Origin: Marsupella aquatica
Taxonomy: Eukaryota; Marchantiophyta
Assembly: GCA_973895155.1 (NCBI GenBank)
Contig: OZ316891.1
Location: forward strand, 6,758,001 to 6,822,000
Direction: 5' to 3'
Length of the DNA: 64,000 bases
Shown here: positions 52,501 through 62,962 of the stretch, piece by piece
Position numbering within the stretch: the stretch's first letter is position 1
Layout of the letters: every line of letters starts with the position of its first letter
The notes under the pieces: generated by a model
The model's input: only the letters and a program-made list of their open reading frames with translations
Database searches by the model: none
What the model was told of the DNA's origin: nothing
Program-made: the position numbers and the translations under genes

Positions 52501-52925
52501 CTCAAGATTCCCGCAGCAGTCGCCATGACACAAATATTATTCGAGATGTTGTGCCACATTATGGAAAGGTAGAAGAGATTCTAGTGATATCTTATGATGC
52601 ACAATCAAAGTTTGAAGAGTATGTCTTCAAGTGCAAGTGGTTCAAAGTGAACCTTGCAGGTAACAATCCTAGTGTGGTTCAAGATGAGTGTGGATTTACA
52701 CGACTGAAGACGTCTGCCACTAGTTTCCAGCCATCTCATTGGCAAACATCAGAGCCGTTCACTTTTCCAAGTCATGTGGAACAATGTTTCTATATTCCAT
52801 ACCCCCCAAACCCAGAGGAATGGTCACTTGTCATCACATATGTGCCACGGTCTCGTTCAATCGTTGGGGAAAAGCCTGATATTTTGGTTGTGTCCCAACC
52901 TGAAGATGATGAGGACCAAGTTTGA
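49545..52925 (+). pseudogene. CACTA transposase, TNP2 family, with frameshift and stop
   Basis: TNP2 is the DDE-type transposase of En/Spm elements. Exons are 49545 (first ATG 49566)-50721, 50819-52267 and 52439-52925, all GT-AG and in phase. The Transposase_21 (tnp2) region shows VRLGLASDGVSPH, WPVVLMNYNLPPW, LIIPGPKKVKNMD and WTMHDYPG. The following exon has GYKACSTCG and LLDPMHIEGNVGKAF. The DUF4218-like part shows THDYHRLLQHILP, PPSFFDCQVHLLVHLVHEV and RWMYWLERYM. The last exon matches the DUF4216-like tail. Two lesions are visible: a one-base shift at a GGG run (51309-51311), and an in-frame TGA at 51420-51422 where an Arg codon is plausible. As read here it would not make a full transposase. 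Confidence 0.85.
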
Positions 52926-53089
52926 GGGGTCTGTGTTTGTGGATATATAGCTACACGGATATATAGTTAGATTTGATGATATGAAGATTTCTCTTCTCGG
53001 TAGAATGGAGAAATATGTGCTTCTCAATTATCAATAAACTTATGTTTTGTAAGTATATCATTTTCAAATGTTGTTTTCTATATCTCCCA

Positions 53090-53720
53090 TCCCTACCCCA
53101 CACTCACCACACCTTTTGGTAGACTTTATGCAAAGAAAACTCATGTTGCTTGTAGTCCTCTATCCTCCATGCTTTCCTAATCCCCCCTAGTTGTTCTCCT
53201 TATTACTTGTACCCACCTCCCTCCTCCTTTCTTTCATTGTCTGTCCCTCTTATTAAACCCTCCTTCCTCCTTCCTCTCCTTGTCCCAACCCCTGGCTTTC
53301 TATTTCAACCCTATACTTTCCTTACTTTCCACCCCTGTCCCCCACTCTTACCTATACAACCTAGCTTCTCTCCTCCCTCCTAAACCTATACCCTTAAACC
53401 TCCCTCATTTCCTTGTCCCTCTCTAAACCAATACCCTCCCTCCTTTCCTTGTCCCTCTCTAAACCCTAAACTCCCTCCTTTTTATTTTCACTCCCTAAAT
53501 CCAAACCCTCCCTAAAACTATATCTACATACCCTTCCTCCTCCCTCATTTCCTTGTGCCCCCTAAACCTGTATCCTCCCTCTTGGATCCCTCCGTTCCTT
53601 GTCCCTCCTAGCCCCATTCCCTTCCTCCTCCTTTTCATTGTCCCTCCCTAAAAGTTACATGTATCCACCCTCCTTTACCCTCCCTCCCCAATCCCATTCC
53701 TTTTCCACCTCTTTGAAGCG
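53090..53720. repeat. Pyrimidine-rich tract inside the CACTA element
   Basis: About 630 bp on the plus strand consist mostly of C and T, with words like CCCTCCTTTCCTTGTCCCTC and CTAAACC recurring irregularly. It lies between the TNP2 stop and the right subterminal array. It could form triplex DNA, and may be a decayed tandem repeat. Confidence 0.65.
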
Positions 53721-53729
53721 CTCATAATA

Positions 53730-54279
53730 TTTTGCGAAACATCTTGCGAAACCCCTACACCCGCAAACTCATCGCTACATTTGCGATACTTAACTGCTCC
53801 CTAATTGCCATCATCCCCTCATCGCAAACTTCCGAAGATACCACCATCTCAAAGTTGCAAAACCAAAACATTCACAAAATGAGACCCTAGACAAGCACGG
53901 GATTTGCGAGCCTATTACTATCGCAAGTTAGCCATATATTCCACAAACATCGCTCATTTGCAAGACAATAAGACTCGCAAAATATTTTGAGATGCTTAAA
54001 TATTCGCAACCATTTAGTTTTCCGGCGCATCTCAATGAATTTGCGAAGTGGTAAAGATCGCTAACTTGTTCAATGGTAGTTGCTTCGGAAATGTTTTGCG
54101 ATACCTGAAGTGTCGTAAAATGTTGCGATGGTCTAAGTTTCGCAATTATGTGTTGCGATGTGTGTAGATTCGCTAAGTGCGATGCGTATCGGATCGCAAG
54201 TTTAGCGATGAGATTAATCTTGCAAAGCTTTCTTCCTCTTGTAAAACGCCTTCGCAAAATTGGCAAATATGTAGTAGTG
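53730..54279 (+). repeat. Right subterminal GCGA array and terminus of the CACTA element
   Basis: About 20 TTGCGA/TCGCAA-type words in both orientations from about 53735 to 54260, then the terminus ending GTAGTAGTG at 54279. It mirrors the left array in motif and extent. Confidence 0.85.
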
Positions 54280-54576
54280 AATAGGGATTGAGAGTCAAAT
54301 GAAAATAATACAATCATGTGGATGTGTGTTTAATGTGATGCCATGACCTCTACCTTCATGTTGCCAATGAAGACCTCTCAAATGAATTAGAGAGGCCCTT
54401 AATTTGCCACATCTTGTAAGACCTACAGCAAAATGAAAACAAAACTGCCACAACATGATAAGGGTCAAAGTGGAAGCTCAACCTTGCTATACTGCTTCAT
54501 GTCTACTGATGAAGGATGATACATGAAGGTAACTACATTTTCTTAGTTTAAATGTGCAGTTTTTTCCTAAACTGCT

Positions 54577-55665
54577 AGCAACAAGTTTCTTTTGGTTCCC
54601 TTCCCTGGAAAATTTTCAGAAGGACAAGAACTTTTTTTGATGTGATTGAACCTTTTTATTTAAACTATTCTATTCAGATTTGATTCTAGATATTAAATTA
54701 TGTTCTAAAAATGATTTCCTTGAGATATCAAGAAAGTTCAGAATGTAATCAATCAAATGTGCCCCAATAATAGTTAAATACTTTCAAAACTTAAATTTGA
54801 TAAAAACTTTGCCCACCTGTGCTTCCTCAACAAGTCAATTATATTTGTTCCCTTTTCTAATCTGAGAAAAACACTGCAACTATATTGTGCCAACCATATG
54901 CATTTTCAGCCCCCTATTCACCCTACAACTCAAATTAAAACCAGAGGATAAAGATTGGGTACCATGGAAATTTCTATGCAAAACAAAATTATTATAGTCG
55001 TGAGTGGTGAATGGAAATTATTGTAGTCATCAGTGGTGAATGGAATTTGGGTTTCACCATAGGATTGTAGCGACCCAACATTGTTGATCATCCGCCAAGC
55101 GACCCAGCATTGTTGATCATCCGCCATGAACAACTGGGTTCTTACTTCCATATTGAACTTGCCTGTTAGTTTTTCTCTAAAGGCCAGTCACTAAGGACGC
55201 ATCACTTTCACATAAAAGGAAAGTGTAATCAAACAACAACATAACCACTCTCATTTATATATTTAAAAATAATTCAATGTTGCATAGGCTTCTTTTGCCT
55301 TTGTACCATCTTGACAAATTTTGTTTGCTCTTTGTGGCACTTTGTTTGGCCCTTTCTATGTAATATAATCTTAATGTTAACTTGTCACAAAAAATTTGCA
55401 ACGTCCTCTGGGTTTATGACGTTGATATCCACTAATTGTCGGGTGGTTGGGTTTGGGTTTGATGGTTATGTTCTTTACTGAACATAAGGTAACCATAGGA
55501 AACCTTGTAAAAGAAGCCTTTCATGGTTATGTTCCATATGGTTATCTTATAAAATAAGTCAAACCAAAAACACATATAAAAAATCTCAATAAGACAAATT
55601 AAATAACTTGAGTAGGCTCCAAAACAAAGTAACCATGCCCATTGAGATTTCTCATATGTGTTTTT
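54577..55665 (+). repeat. ~1.09 kb direct repeat, copy 1
   Basis: Homologous along its length to 57303-58360: starts AGCAACAAGTTTCTTTTGG, ends CATATGTGTTTTT. Near its end is an internal hairpin, with arms at about 55567-55591 and 55641-55665, in which the 25-bp word around ATTGAGATTT is inverted. No coding capacity and no clear TG...CA ends. It could be an LTR, but could equally be a non-autonomous repeat that inserted twice. Confidence 0.8.
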
Positions 55666-57302
55666 GTTTTGAATTAGTTTAGACAATATGTATCCTTTGT
55701 ATTTTTGGTCTTTCGTATTAACCTCCACTCTCTTAATCTTTTCATTAACTTTTCAAGAACCCCCTTCAAATCATTTATTTTTCAATCTTGCCGCTCATTT
55801 GTTAGTATGTGTTGATTTATCCTTATATTCAAGTTATACTAAATTGATTATCATGCATTATACATACCCTACGCTATATATTCTCAAGAGACCCATTTGT
55901 GGCAAAGAGGACTAATTTTGTAAACTTACAATTGACTGTTGAGTGCTTGAAGATCAGTAGTCACATGTAGCTAAACTTCATCTCATTTATTTGGGTTAGT
56001 CCAATCCATTTCCATTTATCTACGTGCTACATTTTCAAATTGAAATGGGACTACCACCGAGCCATCATGTGCAAATACATTAGTTATTATTGAAGTTTTG
56101 GGCCAGGCTACTAATTAAAATATTTTGGAGTTAAGGTAAAACCAGTGGAAGCCTGGATAGAACTTAAGAACCTTGGGTCTCTAATGGATGAAGCTCTGCT
56201 CACACTAACAAGATTCAACAGAAATACGCGAGGAACTACAGAATGGGTCTATGGATGACATAAAGAGATGCAGAAAGTTTACTTGGGATGAATTTGATGG
56301 AGCTTTACATGATCGAGTATGAGGCAAAAGCAGGCTGGAGGTTTAAGAGGCTACAAAGGCATTATTTTGATATAGATGGTTCTATGGGTATTCCTAAAGG
56401 TCTTCTAATGTAATGTGTCCAGGTCATGTTCATGTAATTGGAACCTGTTGGACAAGAATTCTTAAAAACATCGAACCCAGTTGGAGTGGTGGTGGGGAAG
56501 ACCATTCTTGCATTCATTGCATAGGATACCCTCCATTGCAAAAAAATACATTCAACATCCAACTTACAAAATGTGTAAAATATTCATATACCAAACTCAA
56601 CATATGTGTAAGTAACAATGCGGAAGTTCTCCACATACTCAACACATAGTCTGACAAACCATTCCAACAACCCATAGCAAGTATTTATTGAGGGCAAAAC
56701 TCAGTAGTTTCTCATGACATGAGAACACAAATGTAAAGTAAGATGTTTTTTGTCCAAAATTAAACCCTAATCCTCCATACCCCGTCCATTGAGATCACCA
56801 ACACTCAGCAAAATCATATATATAGATCATCTACATCATAACCCAGGTCATCAAATGTCCGACTCAAATGGCCGGCCATTAGTAAAGGCCTCAAGATTTC
56901 CCAATGCTCACTTGTATCAACTAGGTCTCTCCAAGCAACACTAGTAGTTCTATAGAATGTGATCTCTTCACATGACGCACACCAAAGCAATCTTGGCCCA
57001 AATACATGGGATACATGGAAGCAGGGATTGGGGAGTAGTGTTGTGAGGGCCCTCATTAGCAGAGAAGTAAAAGTCAGATGGATGGTGTATATAGTGTCTT
57101 ATCCATGCAATGCCAAATGATATTACTCATGCCAGGAATGATGTAACCACCCAATGTAGAAACCAGAATAAGGTGGTTATACTTGTCATCTGAACAATCC
57201 AACAAACACCACAAATAAATAAACCCACTTTATTTATTGATTGAAGGCTAATAGGTTAGGGCTAAGCAAAAAATTTGGCTAACCCTAAACTATTTCCCTA
57301 GT
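55666..57302. other. Spacer between the two 1.07 kb direct repeats
   Basis: 1.6 kb without a recognisable gene. No gag, protease or reverse transcriptase fragments were seen, and no primer-binding site directly after copy 1, so an autonomous LTR retrotransposon is not supported. Confidence 0.45.
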
Positions 57303-58360
57303 AGCGACAAGTTTCTTTTGGTTCCCTGGAAAATTTTAAGAAGGACAATAATTATTTTTTATGTGATTGAACCTTTTCATTAAAGTAGTTAAACTATTTT
57401 ATTCAAATTTGATTCTAGATATTAAATTATGTTCTAAAAATGATTTCCTTGAGATATCAAGAAAGTTCAGAATATAATCAATCAAATGTGCCCCAATGTT
57501 AGTTAAATACTTTCAAAAACTTAAATTTGATAAAAACTTTGCCCACCTGTGCTTCCTCAACAAGTCAATTATATTTGTTCCCTTTTCTAATCTAAAAATA
57601 TCACTGCAAGCATATTGTGTCAACCATATGCATCTTCAGTTCCCTACTCACCCTACAACTCAATTAAAACCAGAGGATAAAGATTGGGTACAAGTGGAAA
57701 TTTCTATCCCAGTGGGAAATTATTGTAGTCATCATTGGTGAATGGAATTTGGACCTCTTCCACCATAGGATTGACGTGACCCAGGATTGTTGATCATCCA
57801 CCAAGAACATACTGGGTTCTTACTTCCATATTGGACTTCCCAGTTACTTTTCCTCTAAGGGCCAGTCACAAAGGACACATCACTTTCACATAGAAGAAAA
57901 GTGTATTGTAATCAAACAAAAGCATAACCACTCTCATTATTAAATAAAATTAAATCAAAGTTGCACCTGCTTTCTATATACAATATATTCTGGTAGTCCT
58001 TACTCTCACCAATAACCAATATGTGGGTCCAGGTCTTCAAGACCAGTTTAATTTGGTTTCATATGAACTTAATTAACTAACAAAATTCTTGCAATGTCCT
58101 CCGGGTTTATGACATTGATATCCAATACTGTCGGGTGGTTGGGTTTGGGTTTGATGGTGATGTTCTTTAATTAACATAAGGTAACCAAAACTAAGGAACC
58201 TTGTAAAATAAGTCTTTCATGGTTATGTTCCTTATGGTTATCTTACAAAATAATTCAAAATAAAAACACAGACACAAAATCTCAATAGGACAAATTAGTA
58301 ACTTCAGTAGGCTCCCAAACAAGGTAGCCATACCCATTGAGATTTCTTATATGTGTTTTT
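57303..58360 (+). repeat. ~1.06 kb direct repeat, copy 2
   Basis: Second copy of the repeat at 54577-55665, with scattered substitutions and small indels and the same terminal hairpin. Divergence is visible throughout, so the duplication is not very recent. Confidence 0.8.
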
Positions 58361-58591
58361 ATTTCTAGGGCTTTCAAGCGTACGTATCAGGAGTTCAATT
58401 CATTTCAACCCAACCTAAGGAGGGAGATGAGCCGCCAATAAAATCAGCGGCCAACACTTTGTCACATGTACTAAAGTTATTGAACCTAATGACACACCCT
58501 CAAACTTGGTCGAACACTCCTTTAAATCCTTGCAAGAGAGCAGTCGAAATAGACTTGGCAAGCAGCAGAAGTCAAAGCTGGTTAGGAGGCA

Positions 58592-59430
58592 GGAGGACCA
58601 CCTCGGAGCATCCGATTTTTCATTTATCACTGAAACCTCCGTTCATGCTGGAACTTTACCAGGACATTGTCTACTACTTGAGGTACGTGCTGGCCGAGTT
58701 TGGTCCCATTCCGCCCAGGAAATGTGGCTCCAGAAATTCCACGCTCCCTGTTGCCATCTCTTCAACATTGCTTGAGTTCCCTTATTGAATGATTGATTTC
58801 TGAGTACTTCAAAGCAGTGATGTTCAACAGTTTCGACTCCTGTGATACTATCATCTTGTTAGGGACATGGTTGAGAGAACACAATGTAGTTGGACTTGTT
58901 TGCAGGTCTAGGAAGTACGAGCTGATCCAAGTAGTGGCAAAGGAGAGGATTCGAGGGTGGCTGGGAGGCAGGAGGACCACCTCGGAGCATCCGATTTTTC
59001 ATTTCTCACTGAAACCTCCGTTCATGCTGTAACTTTACCAGGACATTGTCTACTACTTGAGGTACGTGCTGGCCGAGTTTGGTCCCATTCCGCCCAAGGA
59101 ATGTGGCTCCAGAAATTCCACGCTCCCTGCTCCCATTTCTTCAACATTGGTTCCCTTATTGAACGATTGATTTCTGAGTACTTCAAAGTAAGGAGATTTG
59201 ACAGTTACGACTCTTATGAACCACCATCTCGTTAGGGACCTGGCTAAGAGGAAAACATGCACTTGGACTTGGTTGCGGATCTGGTAAGGGAATGTGGCTC
59301 TAGAAATTTTGCCATCTCTGGTTCCATCTCTCAAACCCTGCTTTCCTTAGTGAATATTAATTTTGTTTATGAGTAGTTCAAAGAAGGGACATTTGGCAGC
59401 CACGACTCTTATCATACCAGCATCTTGTGA
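58592..59430 (+). repeat. 379-bp tandem duplication with a third partial unit
   Basis: GGAGGACCACCTCGGAGCAT occurs at 58592 and 58971, and AATGTGGCTCCAGAAATTCC at 58721 and 59100, giving a period of 379 bp. A third, shortened and diverged unit starts near 59291 (AATGTGGCTCTAGAAATT). Units one and two each contain an open stretch ending in CTACTTGAG before GTACGT, a good splice-donor match. They may therefore be duplicated 5' exons of the PHD gene downstream, but I cannot confirm this. Confidence 0.75.
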
Positions 59431-59627
59431 GGGACCTGCATGGCTAAGAGAACAACATGTACTTGGACTTGTTATGTAGATTGAAATATGCAACTAATTT
59501 GTACATGAATCTTGAATAGCTCATTGAATAGTAGTATTATTGTGTATTTTTGATGGTTTGTTAGTTCTGAGTTTATCCCAACTTTTTATGATTTCTAACA
59601 ATTCATTTTGTTTATGGATGTGCAGAC

Positions 59628-60314
59628 ATGGCTCATCCTAAATAACCATGTAGAAAAGATAAGGGCGAGGTGAGACATTCAGCTGTGTTTGGACCACATG
59701 TTTTGAAGTTTTCACGCGAACAAATCTACCAAAAAGCAGCCCATTGTTGTGCCATTTGTGATGATGGTGGAGAGTTAGTCATTTGTGATGGACCATGCTT
59801 GAGGCACTTTCATCTCAATGCACAATCTCTGCATGCAACAAAGAATAATTGTCCAGGGGTCGGCCTTCCCCCACCTTCTGGCCAACATGGGAAGTGGAAG
59901 TGCAAAGACTGCATACATAAACATGCAAAGTGTGCCCAATGTGGAAAGTTGGGGAATTTGGAGGGTTCTCTTGACTCTCCACAATATGTTCGAAAATGTT
60001 CAGATAGATTTTGTGTAAGGTTTTTTTGCGGTGCATGTTTGCCATCACACACCCCTATCTGCCCGTTACATACATGCAAGGCATGTGGTGAACATGATGA
60101 CCTCAATTGGACAGATATTGTCCATTGCATTCGATGCCCCACAACGTGGCATTTTTACTATTTGAAGGAATGTCAGGCAGAAGGATATGCTTGTGATCGA
60201 AAGATATATGATCATAGTGCCCATGGAGTTGACAGATGGTTCTTCTATTGTCATCTCCATCCCATTGATCCCACTTTGCAGACCCCTGTTCGTGATCATA
60301 TTTCTTGGCTCTAA
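59628..60314 (+). CDS. EDM2-like PHD-finger protein (possible early stop)
   Basis: The protein has a PHD finger (CAICDDGGELVICDGPCLRHFH, then WKCKDC) followed by further Cys/His pairs (CAQCGKLG, CGACLPSH, CPLHTCKACG, CIRCPTTWHFYYL). This is the layout of the PHD/extended PHD block of EDM2, a plant nuclear reader of methylated histone H3 that affects heterochromatin and transposon-linked transcripts. The piece is about 225 residues, far shorter than EDM2, and lacks the rest of that protein. A plausible start ATG at 59628 lies directly after a splice-acceptor-like TGCAG, but the sixth codon is TAA (59643-59645). The frame is then open to TAA-free coding until the stop at 60312-60314. Either translation starts later, or the gene is damaged. 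It lies 520 bp upstream of the dioxygenase-like gene on the same strand. Confidence 0.65.
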
Positions 60315-60836
60315 AGTTTATCCAATAGACTCTTTGACTAAAACACCATAGGCCATCAAATTAGGAAAGGACAAAAGAGTGAAAAATTTTAAATTTTATT
60401 GAGAATATTTTGGAGGACTCATAGTAACTTGGATCCACTAGGTTTTGTATTATGGCCAATGGGACCTTAAGCTTGATATATTTTTTGGAAAGTGCAGAGA
60501 TATCAATTTTGAAGACAACTTTGGATTTGGAAAACTGGCTAATTTGTGGTGACGAGGTGACCATTTCTCTTTTTGCCTCATCTATTGTTGCATGCATGCA
60601 ATTTGCATACTTCAATTTTGTATTTGTTGATGGAGTTTGGAATACGTTAATACAAACAATATCCAAAATAATTATGTCAAGAAATAGACATACCTAAAGA
60701 TTAGGCTATAGAAAGTAATTGTATGTGTCAAATAAGTACTTGTGATTGATATGCGAATGGTTAGTGTTATTTTTTGTTTGAACAATTATATGAAAAAGTT
60801 GATATTCATGATAGATTGTCATTCATTGCAGATTCG

Positions 60837-62589
60837 ATGAAAGGCTTAAAATTGAGTAACAATGATGCAAAAGTAAATGAAAGAAGGGGAAAGAAAAGAC
60901 AAACTTCTCCCAAATTTGATGAAATGGTAAGAATCTTACCCTGTTGCCAATAATATACAATCTATTATAAGATATTAATTATCATCATTATATTGTTATA
61001 TTTTGGAGACCATAGTTTTGTGAGTAAAATCAAGAGGAATTGATATTCCGGGGGGGTGAAACTTTCAGATTATTTCTGTTGGAATCATCAGTGCCTGGCG
61101 TTGATATGCTTCGAATTCGATTTGAAATCACTATGGTCCAAGATGTCAAGCAAAATATTGATTAACTAGTAAACTATACTAAATTAGTAAAAGTTCTTTA
61201 TCACTTTATGTTGATCAATAATCTTATTTGTGCAGATTCAATTTAATGATCATCAAAATCCAACAGACATCACCAAAAGCCAACCTCTTCCTAAGGCTGC
61301 TATTTATTTATGTGAGCTCATCACTCTTACATCTCAGTTGGGAAAATTACATATTCAGTTTTTACTGAAATGGTTGCTCGGTGATTGGTTACTCTTTGAA
61401 TATGGTGTGCACATCTTTTCCGGTGGGAAAATGAAGGGAGAGTTATCAAAATTTTATTTTGGTTTTCATTTCTTGGGGAAAACCGGTCGTTGGTCTGAGT
61501 ATTTTACTGCTAATCAGTGGAAAACAATAGTCCACTTGATCACTTTCCGGTACAATCTATCTTCGCTTGGGAATGAGATTGCCACCAGGGTCCGAAAGTT
61601 TCGTAAAGATCCAATTTTATATATAAATCGGAAGGCAGATCATTTTGAAAAATTTGAAGAACATAAAATCCCAGTAAAGACATTTGCAAAGAGGAAGCCC
61701 TAAGTTTCTTGTGAAACATAAAAATGCTTTCTTGATTGAGAGAGGATTTAGCCCACCCAAAACAGAACGACATATTGTATGGAAGGTGATACCAAGTAAC
61801 TTTTATGTTATGGATCCCTTGTCATCTATTGAAATCTGGAAAGATAGGTCTACCAATGAAATAATAGGGGGACGAATGAAAGGAGTTGTTCCAGAGGGCG
61901 ATCGACCATTTCTAAGGCATTCAATAATTGATGCCTACAATCACAAATGGACTGTTCGTAGAGCTGATTCGAGATCAACATTGATTGAAACAATGCGAGC
62001 TGTGGGGCCACTTGTGAATTGGAGAGAAGGAAAAGGAGCACATTTTGTGAGTTACTACAGGGATAAGTTAAAGATTGCTAATACAACTCCGATTAGCGCA
62101 TTGCAATTGAAGTTAATTCATGAGCAATGCTCCCATCGAATCTTATTTGAAATTATTTTCCTATTATTTTGTGATTATTTTTGGCCGGTAGTGAGGGAAT
62201 TTTTGGATTGCAAAGATCCTTTCATGGATCTAAGCAAAGAATTACTTCAATACTTTTCCAAGCCCGACGTTGTGAAACATGCTGTACCAGAATATCCTCT
62301 ATTTCTTACAAAGAACTACTGTAATATAGTTCATAATGATCATGATTGTAGTAAATACACTATGTTCATGGCATCAAATCCCTCAATGGAGGAACGAGGT
62401 GGACATCTAGTTGTTATTGAGTATGGAATAAAGATTCCAATATTAGATGGGGATATTTTCTTTCTTCGTGGAAAAGATATGCACACCACCTCGTACAGAT
62501 GTTCCCCTATAGAACCGGTATACGTAGCTGGGATTGCAATTAATGAGAAGCTAGGTAGTGCCTACACATTTTCAAATGAAAATGCATAA
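60837..62589 (+). CDS. Probable TET/JBP-like Fe(II)/2-oxoglutarate dioxygenase (one frameshift)
   Basis: Exon 1 (60837-60926) encodes a basic, Lys/Arg-rich start. A phase-0 intron leads to exon 2 (61236-62589). The C-terminal part has the double-stranded beta-helix signature of 2-oxoglutarate oxygenases: an HxD-type motif in NIVHNDHDCSKYTMF, then GGHLVVIEYGIKIPILDGDIFFLRG, a distal His in DMHTTSY, and a closing strand. Order and spacing resemble the TET/JBP DNA-base oxidases of fungi and protists, some of which are linked to transposons. The N-terminal ~300 residues are unassigned. The frame shifts once: the first part meets TAA at 61701-61703, and removing one base of the CCC run at 61698-61700 restores continuity. 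The substrate is unknown. Other dioxygenase families cannot be excluded. Confidence 0.5.
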
Positions 62590-62962
62590 ACATGATTCAT
62601 AGTCATGATAATGAGCAGAATTTTTAATGTTATATATTGATTTTGTTTGCCCATTTGTATCTTTGCTTATTTTTGTAATAGATGCTCTCAAGAGCTTAAA
62701 TTGGGGCATTGAATATACCAAAGAGCCCTCCATAGTTTTCAAATCCCTTTGTAAATCCAGGGTATCTTTTGCTAAAAATATTCCTACTTTATTGTATGTG
62801 CAATGGCAACTTAGTGTACATTTTCTAACTAGCCTTGTTTTCTTGTCTTGTGACCTTTGTTTTTCTGACAGAGTTCTCTAATTGTTCTAAAAAAGGTGGA
62901 ATTATACACTGGCAAAATAAAGTATTAGTTCATTGGAGTTTTGGAGAATATTTGGGAAATAT

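Larger units (their letters stand above)
43395..54282 (+). mobile_element. Complete CACTA (En/Spm) transposon, 10,882 bp
   Basis: The element runs from 43398 to 54279. The left end reads CACTACAACACTAT and the right end, reverse complemented, CACTACTACATATT. Both continue to a TTTTGCGAA block within about 32 bp. A perfect 3-bp duplication AAT flanks it (43395-43397 and 54280-54282), as expected for CACTA elements. Dense GCGA/TCGC subterminal arrays lie inside both ends. It encodes on the plus strand a TNP2-type transposase (49545-52925) and a SET-domain protein (48135-49333), and on the minus strand a coiled-coil/acidic protein (44176-46285). Boundaries, target duplication, subterminal arrays and transposase all agree. 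Near-complete ends and frames suggest a fairly recent insertion. Confidence 0.93.

Noticed and set aside
54577-58360. Intact LTR retrotransposon
   Set aside because: No TG...CA ends, no primer-binding site or polypurine tract that I could place, and no gag/pol remnants between the repeats.
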